Shown piece by piece: positions 1 through 8,867 of a stretch of 62,551 nucleotides of DNA. The DNA lies in NCBI RefSeq assembly GCF_002077945.1, contig NZ_LVYD01000076.1, forward strand, positions 1-62,551, given 5' to 3'. The translations under genes were made by a program, and so were the position numbers. Every line of letters starts with the position of its first letter. Position 1 is the first letter of the stretch. The notes under the pieces are model-generated. The model had not been told where the DNA came from, made no database searches, and was given only the letters and a program-made list of their open reading frames with translations. Source of the stretch: Niastella vici. GTDB taxonomy: Bacteria; Bacteroidota; Bacteroidia; Chitinophagales; Chitinophagaceae.

Positions 1-27
1 TCATTGTGAGATTTTAGCCTGATAACG

Positions 28-321
28 GCATACCAGGCTGAGATGTCGGCATACCAGACTAAGATTTCAGCATACCAGGCTAACTATTCGGCTTACCTGA
101 CTTCAGATGCCGCATTTTGATCTAACTATGCCGCATTTTGATGTAACTATTCCGCATTTTGATTCAACGTTTCGCTTTACCGGACCAACTTCAGCGCATT
201 GCCGCCCCGGGTTGAATCAAACCTGAATGGATTTTCATCATCCCTGGCCAGAATTGAGTGAAACCTGAATGAATTTGCTTCATCCCTGGCTAAGATTATT
301 CCATACCTTCCTAAGATATAG
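28..321 (+). repeat. Degenerate 21-bp tandem repeat, 14 units
   Basis: Fourteen consecutive 21-bp units keep exact spacing from 28 to 321. Early units look like GCATACCAGRCTAAGATTTC, the middle three start GCATTTTGA, late ones alternate between an AACCTGAAT type and a CATCCCTGGC type, so 217-258 and 259-300 form a 42-bp higher-order duplication. Read in frame 1 the units are heptapeptides (AYQAEMS, AYQTKIS, AYQANYS), but three consecutive units carry TGA at the same third codon and more stops follow. It is therefore either a non-coding minisatellite or a dead heptad-repeat gene. The array ends about 280 bp before the first gene start. Confidence 0.8.
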
Positions 322-599
322 CCAAATGTTATGCTGGGACGGCGTATTCTTTGCTACTGATACATAGGAGTTGCTTACTGACGCTCCATAATGAAATCTG
401 GACACAACATTTTGAGAACGGGATATTTTATAGTTACACCTGTATAATGTATAGTGAACACGGAGAATTGCATTTATGCTTCCGGATAGTCTATAATAAC
501 CAACTTATGCTGCATTCACACCCCAGCCCGTCCCACCAACACATTCCACTCCCTTCCGCAAAAGAAAGCGCTACCTTCGACCTTCCTAAAGAGTTCCCC
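322..599. other. Leader region of the first gene
   Basis: AT-rich stretch between the 21-bp array and the chosen ATG at 600. The frame of the downstream gene is open from 351, but the predicted peptide there (residues such as HRSCLLTLHNE) has no family resemblance and lacks a signal or a domain. The first good membrane segment begins only after the ATG at 600. The region probably holds the promoter; I could not place a convincing -33/-7 pair. Confidence 0.4.
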
Positions 600-1688
600 A
601 TGCAAGCCAATAACAAGAACTATCAAACCAACCTCACCCCTTTAATTATTGCATTACTGGTATTGGCAGCATTGCTGTTCCTGTTCGCCCCATTTTCGCC
701 CCTCGTATTTACCAGCGCTCCCTCTTTAAAATACCTGCCCTATACAACAACCGGTCAAATTGGCGATACTATTGGCGGACTAATGAGCCCATTCATTAAT
801 TTATCGGCCGTGATTGTGACCGGACTGGCATTTTACATGCAGTACAGAGCCAATAAGCTGCAGGTCGATATTTTCACCGACCAAATAAAACAAACCGAAC
901 GCCAGTTTAAACAGGAACAACTATACCAGGAAAAACAAAACCGCATTCAGCAATTTGAAAGCCAGTTCTTCGAAATGCTTCGCTTACACAAAGCCAATGT
1001 GGATGAACTCACTATAACAAGCGTGGTAAATGGCAACCCCGTTTCAAAACGACAGGCCTTTGTTACCATGGCCGATGAATTTAAAACCTTTTTAAGCTAT
1101 ATCAAATTTGAACACCTGCCCTTTATCGATGAGTACAAACATGCTTTCGAGATCTTCTTCTGGGGTTTTAACAGCGATTATATTGATATAGACTCCTTAT
1201 CGCACTCCTGGAGCAGAATAATAGATGGCCCCAATGAACGCGACTACGCACACCCCATCGACTTCAGGGAATATAAAGGCTACTCAAGCGCCCTGGGTCA
1301 CTACTTCAGACATTTATTCCTGATGGTAAAGTTTGTTGCCTACAGTGATGTAATAACCGACTATAACAGCCAGATGAAATATTTAAAGATCCTCAGGGCC
1401 CAGTTAAGTAACCATGAACAAATTCTGCTTTTCTACAACTGGCTAAGCGAAGGCTACGGCGGCGCCTGGGAAAATGAAGAAAACCACTTTTTTACCAAAT
1501 ATAAAATAATCCATAACCTTTGGGTGGGCGAGCTATTTCAACACCAATATATAGTGGATGCAGTAAACGGCCTTATTGATAAATACAACCGCAATCCCAA
1601 AGAAACACCCCTGTTTGAATTTCAGGGAAATGATGGCACCCTTAAAATGAAAAGTGTAGGGAATAGATCGCTCAGCAACCTTTTTTAG
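600..1688 (+). CDS. Putative phage abortive-infection-type membrane protein (putAbiC-like)
   Basis: The 362-residue protein from the ATG at 600 has two N-terminal membrane segments (about residues 12-33 and 62-82), then a charged coiled-coil (about 85-125, rich in Q/E/K), then an alpha-helical soluble domain with FFWGFNSDY, YFRHLFLMVKF and FYNWLSEGYGG. This architecture is typical of the Bacteroidota 'putative phage abortive infection protein' family (Pfam putAbiC). The family name rests on similarity to lactococcal AbiC; the biochemical function is unknown. The frame extends upstream to 351, but the extension looks non-coding. The next gene, also a membrane protein, follows 98 bp downstream on the same strand, so the two may act together. 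Family call is from recalled motifs, not a search. Confidence 0.7.
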   Translation: MQANNKNYQTNLTPLIIALLVLAALLFLFAPFSPLVFTSAPSLKYLPYTTTGQIGDTIGGLMSPFINLSAVIVTGLAFYMQYRANKLQVDIFTDQIKQTERQFKQEQLYQEKQNRIQQFESQFFEMLRLHKANVDELTITSVVNGNPVSKRQAFVTMADEFKTFLSYIKFEHLPFIDEYKHAFEIFFWGFNSDYIDIDSLSHSWSRIIDGPNERDYAHPIDFREYKGYSSALGHYFRHLFLMVKFVAYSDVITDYNSQMKYLKILRAQLSNHEQILLFYNWLSEGYGGAWENEENHFFTKYKIIHNLWVGELFQHQYIVDAVNGLIDKYNRNPKETPLFEFQGNDGTLKMKSVGNRSLSNLF

Positions 1689-1786
1689 CCTGACCTGAAA
1701 TACGTGAAAAATACCCTTCTTTAATAAGTATACCCTTCTTAGCTTTCATATAGTAATAGCTCCCTTCACTAAACACAACTATAGCC

Positions 1787-2839
1787 ATGGAAGCCAACAA
1801 CAACAACCAGCCGGCAGATAAAAAGCCTTATACAGATAGCGATGGCAATCAGATCACCACGTTAGGTAAACTGCTGGGTGGTACCTTCCTCGTGTTGCTT
1901 ACCTTTTTTTGTTTATTTTACCTGATAGCGCACTGGCCAGACAGGCTACCTGCTCATAACTCAACCCAAACACCCTATTACACCTATGAATGGTTTCATG
2001 TGAGGCTCGTTGATAGCGTTAGTAAGTCTGCGAAAACAGATAGCGTCAATAAAACACCAACAGCTGGTAACCAAACGGGTACCGACACCTTACATCAGGG
2101 CGCAACAGCTGATTCGGCCCCGGTTCAAAAAACAGACCTGGCACAAATGGGGATGAAAGGCGTTGCCGTGATACCTGCCGGTACTACCACAAGTGCCGAT
2201 AACAAACTACTGAATTTAAATACCCTGCTGTTGATACTGGTGGCCCTTGGTGGGTTTTTAGGCAACATGATCTATATTTCAACCTCCTTTACCACCTTCA
2301 TTGGCAATGGCCAGTTTAAGAAAAGCTGGTTATTATGGTATATTGTTAAACCATTTACGGCTGCAGGGCTTGCCATAGCCATCTATTTTGTATTCAGGGG
2401 CGGCTTTCTCAATTTGAACGATGACAGCAGCAGTATCAATTTATATGGACTTATGACCATCTCCATTTTAGCCGGGCTATTTACCGACCGCACCACCCTT
2501 AAATTAAAAGAAGTGTTTGATGTGGTTTTAACACCCAGGGAAGAGCGGAAAGATCCAATTACTAATAAAATTGCTGAACTCCAGGTTACAAATATAACCG
2601 CGCCTAAAATGCAAGCCGGTACCCCCACCCCCATTACCATCGAAGGAAAAAACCTGGATAAAAAACCCGTCTTCATTAAAATTAACGGCGCAGCCATCAC
2701 GAATTTCACCCGGCAACAGAACCAGATATCCCTTACTTATACGCCGGCAGCTGGCCTGCAACCCGGCACAAAATTGCCATTGGAGATCACTAACGAAAAA
2801 GGTGAATCGCTATACCAGCCCTACAACCTGGAAATGTAA
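1787..2839 (+). CDS. Membrane protein with C-terminal IPT/TIG-like domain
   Basis: The 350-residue protein has a membrane segment at about 25-47, a Thr/Ser/Ala-rich linker (about 65-140), then hydrophobic segments at about 143-166, 180-203 and 217-233. The last 90 residues (from about 258, motifs APKMQAGTPTPITIEGKNL and LPLEITNEKGES) look like an IPT/TIG immunoglobulin-like beta-sandwich. It lies 98 bp after the AbiC-like gene; the gap contains a duplicated TACCCTTCTT (1712 and 1731). No catalytic motif is visible. I do not recognise a named family for the whole protein. A role beside the AbiC-like protein is inference from adjacency. Confidence 0.6.
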   Translation: MEANNNNQPADKKPYTDSDGNQITTLGKLLGGTFLVLLTFFCLFYLIAHWPDRLPAHNSTQTPYYTYEWFHVRLVDSVSKSAKTDSVNKTPTAGNQTGTDTLHQGATADSAPVQKTDLAQMGMKGVAVIPAGTTTSADNKLLNLNTLLLILVALGGFLGNMIYISTSFTTFIGNGQFKKSWLLWYIVKPFTAAGLAIAIYFVFRGGFLNLNDDSSSINLYGLMTISILAGLFTDRTTLKLKEVFDVVLTPREERKDPITNKIAELQVTNITAPKMQAGTPTPITIEGKNLDKKPVFIKINGAAITNFTRQQNQISLTYTPAAGLQPGTKLPLEITNEKGESLYQPYNLEM

Positions 2840-2842
2840 ACC

Positions 2843-3127
2843 CTATTCATTATGCTTGCTTGGCTTCGACAACCGGAGCTTCTCTATAATAGAGCGCCTG
2901 AAAGGCAGTAACTTTATATATTGCCTTTCGGGCGATTCTTTACAACCTGCTGTACTTTCTTCAAAAAAAATGACCAAAATCAAGTTTTCATAAACTGCCA
3001 AATCTGCTCCATTAAAATATAAATATTCACAAACCGGCGCATTATCTTTGGTGCGCAAAATTGCTGGTTTATACTTTTCAGCAAATGCTCCTTCATATAG
3101 CCTCACATTAAACGTGTTCAGAGACAC
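2843..3127 (-). CDS. Doubtful small ORF in a 400-bp gap
   Basis: A 94-codon minus-strand frame occupies most of the gap between the TIG-domain protein and the first sigma factor (2840-3243). The predicted peptide has a short hydrophobic stretch (about 45-56, NLILVIFFEE) and no motif I recognise. It is antisense to its neighbours, has no visible promoter and may be chance. Apart from this frame, the gap shows nothing beyond AT-rich DNA near 3130-3243 that should carry the sigma promoter. Confidence 0.2.
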   Translation of the reverse strand: MSLNTFNVRLYEGAFAEKYKPAILRTKDNAPVCEYLYFNGADLAVYENLILVIFFEESTAGCKESPERQYIKLLPFRRSIIEKLRLSKPSKHNE

Positions 3128-3243
3128 GCTTTAATTCTGTTTTCACATTATGTCAAATTAACCCAAAGCAAGTAGGATCAAAAAACTACCTGGCATAGGT
3201 ATGCCAGTCACTTAAATAATCAACAACCTTAAATGAAGCAACT

Positions 3244-3840
3244 ATGGAAAATGAGACTGAACTGATCAGGGCCTTCAACGAAGGCAAAGAGGAGGCGTAT
3301 GTCAGGATCCTGAAAAAATTCGATAAGGCCATTTTATTTTACGCTGGAAAATTTATCAAGAACCAACAGGAAAAAGAGGAAATTGTTCTGGATGTTTTTG
3401 CCATCCTCTTTAAAAAGCATTCATGTTTTACATCATTGTTGGGTATCAAATCTTTTTTGTACGTTGCTACCAGGAATGCATGCCTGAATTCGCTGAAAAA
3501 ATATAAGCGCGCGTATAAGAAGTATGGTGAAGTGATCCCTATACCCGACGATCTCAATATTGAAGACCTGGGCGGTGATCCCTTTAGCGGATTTCTTCTT
3601 AATGAATTGAAACTGAAAGTTGAGTCAATAGTAGACTCATTGCCCGCCGAATGCCGGAAAATTTTTGGCATGTATTATTATGATGGCAAAACGACCACAA
3701 AGATAGCCAATGAATTGGGTATCAGTAAAGCTACCGTATCAACGCAACTCCGCATCGCCAGGAAAAAATTACGCCCTCACCTTTTGGATTTCCTCATTCT
3801 GCTATTAATAATAACGATCATGAGCTTCCTGGTAAATTAA
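3244..3840 (+). CDS. ECF-type RNA polymerase sigma-70 factor
   Basis: The 198-residue protein has a sigma-70 region 2 (about 10-85) and region 4 (about 118-175), the latter with the helix-turn-helix GKTTTKIANELGISKATVST. The C-terminus ends in a strongly hydrophobic tail (about 178-196, LLDFLILLLIITIM). It heads the standard Bacteroidota transduction module: a FecR-type anti-sigma starts 118 bp downstream, followed by SusC and SusD proteins. By family knowledge it should direct transcription of this SusC/SusD pair when the outer-membrane receptor signals through the anti-sigma factor. The start is ATG. Confidence 0.9.
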   Translation: MENETELIRAFNEGKEEAYVRILKKFDKAILFYAGKFIKNQQEKEEIVLDVFAILFKKHSCFTSLLGIKSFLYVATRNACLNSLKKYKRAYKKYGEVIPIPDDLNIEDLGGDPFSGFLLNELKLKVESIVDSLPAECRKIFGMYYYDGKTTTKIANELGISKATVSTQLRIARKKLRPHLLDFLILLLIITIMSFLVN

Positions 3841-3958
3841 ATTTTTAAAAAATTCCAGTGCAGGCTTCTAACTTTTTTCCTATTTGCTGTTTCTATTTAT
3901 AAGCAAGGGGATTATATAGTTCTGATTAGCCGGCATTTAATAATGCAAACTGTCAACT

Positions 3959-5203
3959 ATGTTAAAGAAGTATGAACACCTCGCCGAACTTATCCTAAAA
4001 ACCTGGCGTGGTGAAACGAATGATCAGGAGAAAGCTGAATTACAAAAGTGGCTTGACGCCGATACAAAGAACCGGGAATTGATAAAAAATTTCCGAAACC
4101 TTGACTGGGTGATTGGGGAATTGAAGGAGCTCCAAAATACCAATGAAATCGAGGCTGAAAAAGTATTGTCGAGGATTGTCGACGAGGATAAAGAGGCAAT
4201 ATACCTTGGAAAACGGGCGACATCACCGCCCGTAAAAACCAGCAACCGGCTATTTACAAAATGGAAGTGGGTAGCCGCAGCAGCGGTTGTTGTGACCATT
4301 GTTGGCGTAAAAGTATTCAATGCGCACAATAAACCGCCTGTAAACAACAACAACGCCCCGGAAATCAGTCAACGGGACTCATCCCAAACGCCTGTGCCGG
4401 GAACCGAAAAAGCGATCCTGACGTTGGCTAACGGCCGCAGGTTCGTCATCGAAGACACCATGGCAAACGGTTACTTAACCGCGCAGCATAACCTGGTATT
4501 CTCAAATAAAAATGGAATGATCATTTGTACAGAAACATTGAGAACCGGCGAGAAGCAGCCGTTATTACAGTTTCATACCCTGGAAACACCCCGGGGTGCT
4601 ACATACGGGCTTGTTTTACCCGATGGCAGCAAGGTATGGTTAAACTCAGAGTCCCGTATCCGGTTCCCCTCGGTGTTTACCGGTAACGAGCGATTGGTAG
4701 AACTGGAAGGAGAAGCCTTTTTTGAAGTGGCTCACGAACCACAGCACTTTATTGTTAAGGCAAAGGGCGCCGAAATAAGAGTAACCGGCACGCGGTTCAA
4801 TGTATTTGCCCATACCGGCAACAAAATGGCTAAAGTTACATTGATAGAAGGCCAACTGAGCGTATGGTCAGGTGAAAGAGCGGCGCCCGTTGCCCCAGAA
4901 CAATCTGCGGTTTTTGCCAACGGCATAATGCCAGTGGTAAATAACGAACCGGATATGACTAAAATTCTCGCATGGAGAAACAACCAATTCCTGTTCGAAA
5001 AGGACAGCCTTACTTCGGCCCTCGAAGAAATTGCCCGGTGGTACAACCTGGAGATAGTGTATGAATACAGGCCTGCTATTATTTTGAATTACTTTAAAGA
5101 CTTTAGGAACAGACCGATCGATACACTTATTGATAATTTAACCGCCGGCTGTACGAACGTCCACTTCAAACGCATCGGAATGAAATTGTATGTGCGTAAA
5201 TAA
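3959..5203 (+). CDS. FecR-type anti-sigma factor
   Basis: The 414-residue protein has an N-terminal cytoplasmic helical part, one membrane segment (about 98-118, WKWVAAAAVVVTIVGVKVF) and a periplasmic FecR domain with the typical TLANGRRFVIED, TPRGATYGLVLPDGSKVWL and FEVAHEPQHFIVKAKGAEI blocks. The last 70 residues form the DUF4974-type secretin/TonB-like domain that contacts the SusC N-terminal domain in this family. It sits between a sigma factor and a SusC gene and is expected to hold the sigma factor inactive until the transporter is loaded. Confidence 0.93.
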   Translation: MLKKYEHLAELILKTWRGETNDQEKAELQKWLDADTKNRELIKNFRNLDWVIGELKELQNTNEIEAEKVLSRIVDEDKEAIYLGKRATSPPVKTSNRLFTKWKWVAAAAVVVTIVGVKVFNAHNKPPVNNNNAPEISQRDSSQTPVPGTEKAILTLANGRRFVIEDTMANGYLTAQHNLVFSNKNGMIICTETLRTGEKQPLLQFHTLETPRGATYGLVLPDGSKVWLNSESRIRFPSVFTGNERLVELEGEAFFEVAHEPQHFIVKAKGAEIRVTGTRFNVFAHTGNKMAKVTLIEGQLSVWSGERAAPVAPEQSAVFANGIMPVVNNEPDMTKILAWRNNQFLFEKDSLTSALEEIARWYNLEIVYEYRPAIILNYFKDFRNRPIDTLIDNLTAGCTNVHFKRIGMKLYVRK

Positions 5204-5412
5204 AGGCTGCACCCCGGCAAAGCCAGCTAAATACCATTTTAACCTTTTCCTTATCCTGAGGCTATAGGATAGGCGCGTGCCTGTGCCCGCACAGGTTACG
5301 CCCTATCCAAATTTAACCTGGCCAACCTAACAACCGCATTCGCTCCTGAAGACTTCCCGCCTTATCCCTGGTTACGGATCTGAAAAAATATTTAGTAATT
5401 AAATCTAGTAGC

Positions 5413-8400
5413 ATGTGTAAATCGGCTACCCTAATTTCTATTGTTTCATTTCTTCTATTGATCACAAAATCAGGAACGGCTCAGAAACTGAACTTTTCAT
5501 TCAATGTGGATTCTGCCGAGGCCAAAACGGTTCTTGCCAAATTTTCCGACATAACGGGCCTGGGGCTCAGTATCCAGGAGAATGCCCTGGATGGTGCCAA
5601 GAAATTATCCATTCATGAAAATGACAAACCGTTTTTCAAGGTGTTTGAAAAGATCTACAAAGACCAGCCTTTCTACTGTTACATTGTAGCTCAAACAATT
5701 ATTGTTGCCCGGAGGATTTCGGCCGAAACAACGGCCGGCAGTAAACCGATCGATAGCTGGGGGCAGTTTACTAATGACTGGGGCGAGGGTGTAGAAAATG
5801 TATTCGTGTATAACGCGGAGAACATACAGGTAACGCATAGTAATAGTTATGGTAACTTTTTTGTGCATGCCTGCCCCGGAGCAGTGTTTACATACGGGTC
5901 AAAAGACGTGGAAACAGGTTCGTTTACATTGCCCAATTCACCTACATTTTCGGTTCAGGTGCATTACCGCCCTAAAGGCGCTTACCTGGCCCCGGTAGAG
6001 GTTATCCATACCGGCATTGCGCAGCTCCTGAAAAGACGAAGTATCGGCAGCAGCTTTGTAGTAGCGCCCGAGGTAATACAGCAACGGAGTGCCCAGAATA
6101 TTTACGACCGCCTCGAGGGCGTTACCCCCGGTTTTTTGTTAACGGTAAACAAGGTGCCCAATACCAACCAGGCAAAATATGCCACTATAGGTGGCCGTAG
6201 TACCATCTTTTCCGGGGCCGACCCCATGATCGTTGTCAACAATTTTCCCTGGCATGGCCGCTGGGAAGACATAGACCCCGATGATGTGGAAAGCATCACC
6301 ATTTTGCGCGATGCTTCGGCCACAGCGTTGTGGGGGGCAATGGCCGGCAACAGTGTGATTGTTATAACCACCAAATCAGGAAAATTTAATCACCCGCTCC
6401 GTGTTTCTTTTAATGCCGCTGTAAGTGTGGGCACAAAAACCGACGCGTTTGAGAAAGACAGGCTGGCCCCCACAGACAGGTTCTTCATAGATACCTTTTT
6501 GACCCATAGCGGGTATTATAATTTCCTGGCCAAAAGCCCCAGTCATCCTTATGTACCCGAAGTAGCCTTGCGCATCCTGAACAAGAGCATCTCAAATGAC
6601 CAGCTGGAGGCCCTGAAAGACCTGGATATCAGGAACGACATGAACAAATACTTTTACCGGAACATTTTTCAAAAACATTTTTCGCTACAGGTATCAGGCA
6701 GCCAAAAGAATCATGCGTATCTTTTTTCTGCCGGCTTCGATCATTCGCTTCCTGAATTGCAACTAAGTAAAACGCAACGCCTGAACCTCTCCTTAAACTA
6801 CAACATGCGCCCCGCAGCAGGGCTCGAAATTTCTTTCACCGGCGCCACTACCTATAGTCAACAGCGAAATACAGACAATGAGCCGGCTATCCCGGTCACC
6901 TATGCGAATCTGGTAGACTCGTTGGGCGATGCGGCCGCCCAGGCTTTTAAAAGAAACAAGTTGTTTACCGACACCGCAGGTGTTGATGCCAGTGGCCGCC
7001 GGAAATTAAATGACTGGGCCTACCGGCCATTGAAAGAATTCAGGCTCCGGAACGACAATAACACGCAAACCGATCACCGCGTACAGGTAAGCGTTAAATA
7101 CGATAAATTTCCTTTTGTAAAGGGCCTCGAAGCCGGTGTGTATACGCAATATCAGGAAGTGACCAGCGAAGAAAAAGACCTGAAAAACAAAGATGGTTTT
7201 TTTGTGAACGACCTGGTCAACAGCTACACCCAGATCAATGGAACAGAGGTAGACCGGCCAATTCCCTGGGGAAATATTCTGGACTATTCCCATATCGCCT
7301 TAAAAACATGGAACATTCGCGCCCAACTTTCCTATGTGAAAACCATCGGCCATTCGAATATCCTCAGCGCTATGCTGGGCAACGACCGCCTTTTTACAAA
7401 TGGCGATTACTTAGTGAAGAGAATATACGATTACACAACTGAAAGACCTGAAGGCGCGGATGGCCTCAATTACCAAACCTTATACCGTCAATATTATTTT
7501 CCTTCTTCCCAATTATATATCCCTTATTTGAACGATGCAAAACGTACGGCCAGTAATTATCTTTCCTGGTATACCTATACCAACCTGCAATTAAAAGGAA
7601 AATATTTTGCGTCCGTTGCGCTAAGAGCCGACCGGTCGAATATCTATGGATCCCAAACGAATAAACGGTTAAACCCCTTAGGCTCGGTGGCGGCAGCCTG
7701 GGACATCAGCGCCGAGCATTTCTTTCACCCCCGGTTGATCGAATTCCTGAAGCTACGGTCGAGTCTTGGCGTAAGCGGCAACCCGCCATTAGGCGTAAGC
7801 GCCATACAAACCTTAACCATGAAAGGCATAAATGAATATGGCGATCAAATTGCCGACATCAATAATCCTTCGCTTCCCAACTTAAGATGGGAAAGAGTAC
7901 TCACTTATAACCTGGGGCTGAATTTCCGCTTGAGGAAACAGGTGCTGGAAGGCTCCATCGATTATTATTATAAAAAAAGCACCGACCTCGTAGGCAAAAA
8001 ATGGGTTGACCCCACTACGGGTATGGCAAGCATGATGGACAATGCGGCGGCTATGGCGGCACATAATATTGACGTGTACCTCACGAGCAGGAACCTGAAC
8101 AAACGGCTTCGCTGGCGAACCACCTTTTTGTTAAGCTATGTGAAAGACTACGTAACCAAAACCGATACTGCCCTGCAACCGGCCTGGATGTATTGTGACC
8201 CCAACTGGTTCAGCGTAGTCCCAAACCGGCCGCTCTATGGGATCTACAGCTTCCCTTCAGAAGGCCTTGACGTGTTGGGAGACCCTATTGGCCCCGGTAA
8301 GAACAAGGACTATCAGTCGATGACCCAAAGCCCGGGAGTGAGCGCGCTTACTTACCGGGGCCCCTCATTGCCGCCGGTGTTCGGCAGCCTCACGAACGAG

Positions 8401-8856
8401 TTCAACTGGAAGCAATTCAATTTGAGCTTTACATTTAGCTACAAATTCAATTTTTATTATCGCAAACAAGGTGTTACCTATACCGGTATTTTCGGTGGAA
8501 CCAACCCCGGTTCTGCAGATTTCGCCAAACGCTGGCAAAAGCCGGGCGATGAAGATCGTACCGACGTTCCCCGCATGCAGTACCCTGCCGACAGGTTCCG
8601 CGATTATTTTTACCTGTACTCGGACCGTCTGGTGAAAAGAGCAGACTTTATCCGTTTGCAAAACATTCATTTCAGTTACGACCTGGAAGGCGTAGTACTT
8701 CGAAAGTTGCACATGCGCCTGGCGAACCTGTATGTTAACTGCAACAATGCAGGAATTATATGGCGTGCAACCAAATCAAACCTGGACCCCGACCGCCTGC
8801 TGGGCTATCCGCAACCCACCATCGTCACTTTTGGCTTTAAAGGAGTTTTAAAATAA
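5413..8856 (+). CDS. SusC/RagA-family TonB-dependent outer-membrane transporter
   Basis: The 1147-residue protein starts with a signal peptide (SIVSFLLLITKSGTAQ), an STN domain (about 25-100), a poorly conserved carboxypeptidase-D-regulatory-like region (about 115-185), a plug domain (about 210-325, with IRD-type motif TILRDASATALWGAMAGNSVIVITTKSG) and a long beta-barrel. The usual VVVGYG sequence before the plug is not recognisable (KRRSIGSSFVVAPEVI instead), which is unusual. The STN domain and the upstream anti-sigma indicate a signalling transporter. The 209-bp gap to the FecR gene should contain a promoter; no clean box was found. The partner lipoprotein begins 11 bp downstream. Confidence 0.93.
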   Translation: MCKSATLISIVSFLLLITKSGTAQKLNFSFNVDSAEAKTVLAKFSDITGLGLSIQENALDGAKKLSIHENDKPFFKVFEKIYKDQPFYCYIVAQTIIVARRISAETTAGSKPIDSWGQFTNDWGEGVENVFVYNAENIQVTHSNSYGNFFVHACPGAVFTYGSKDVETGSFTLPNSPTFSVQVHYRPKGAYLAPVEVIHTGIAQLLKRRSIGSSFVVAPEVIQQRSAQNIYDRLEGVTPGFLLTVNKVPNTNQAKYATIGGRSTIFSGADPMIVVNNFPWHGRWEDIDPDDVESITILRDASATALWGAMAGNSVIVITTKSGKFNHPLRVSFNAAVSVGTKTDAFEKDRLAPTDRFFIDTFLTHSGYYNFLAKSPSHPYVPEVALRILNKSISNDQLEALKDLDIRNDMNKYFYRNIFQKHFSLQVSGSQKNHAYLFSAGFDHSLPELQLSKTQRLNLSLNYNMRPAAGLEISFTGATTYSQQRNTDNEPAIPVTYANLVDSLGDAAAQAFKRNKLFTDTAGVDASGRRKLNDWAYRPLKEFRLRNDNNTQTDHRVQVSVKYDKFPFVKGLEAGVYTQYQEVTSEEKDLKNKDGFFVNDLVNSYTQINGTEVDRPIPWGNILDYSHIALKTWNIRAQLSYVKTIGHSNILSAMLGNDRLFTNGDYLVKRIYDYTTERPEGADGLNYQTLYRQYYFPSSQLYIPYLNDAKRTASNYLSWYTYTNLQLKGKYFASVALRADRSNIYGSQTNKRLNPLGSVAAAWDISAEHFFHPRLIEFLKLRSSLGVSGNPPLGVSAIQTLTMKGINEYGDQIADINNPSLPNLRWERVLTYNLGLNFRLRKQVLEGSIDYYYKKSTDLVGKKWVDPTTGMASMMDNAAAMAAHNIDVYLTSRNLNKRLRWRTTFLLSYVKDYVTKTDTALQPAWMYCDPNWFSVVPNRPLYGIYSFPSEGLDVLGDPIGPGKNKDYQSMTQSPGVSALTYRGPSLPPVFGSLTNEFNWKQFNLSFTFSYKFNFYYRKQGVTYTGIFGGTNPGSADFAKRWQKPGDEDRTDVPRMQYPADRFRDYFYLYSDRLVKRADFIRLQNIHFSYDLEGVVLRKLHMRLANLYVNCNNAGIIWRATKSNLDPDRLLGYPQPTIVTFGFKGVLK

Positions 8857-8867
8857 AATTGAACCCA

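Noticed and set aside
351..599. Extended N-terminus of the AbiC-like gene
   Set aside because: The extra 83 residues show no protein-like pattern and would place both membrane helices deep inside.
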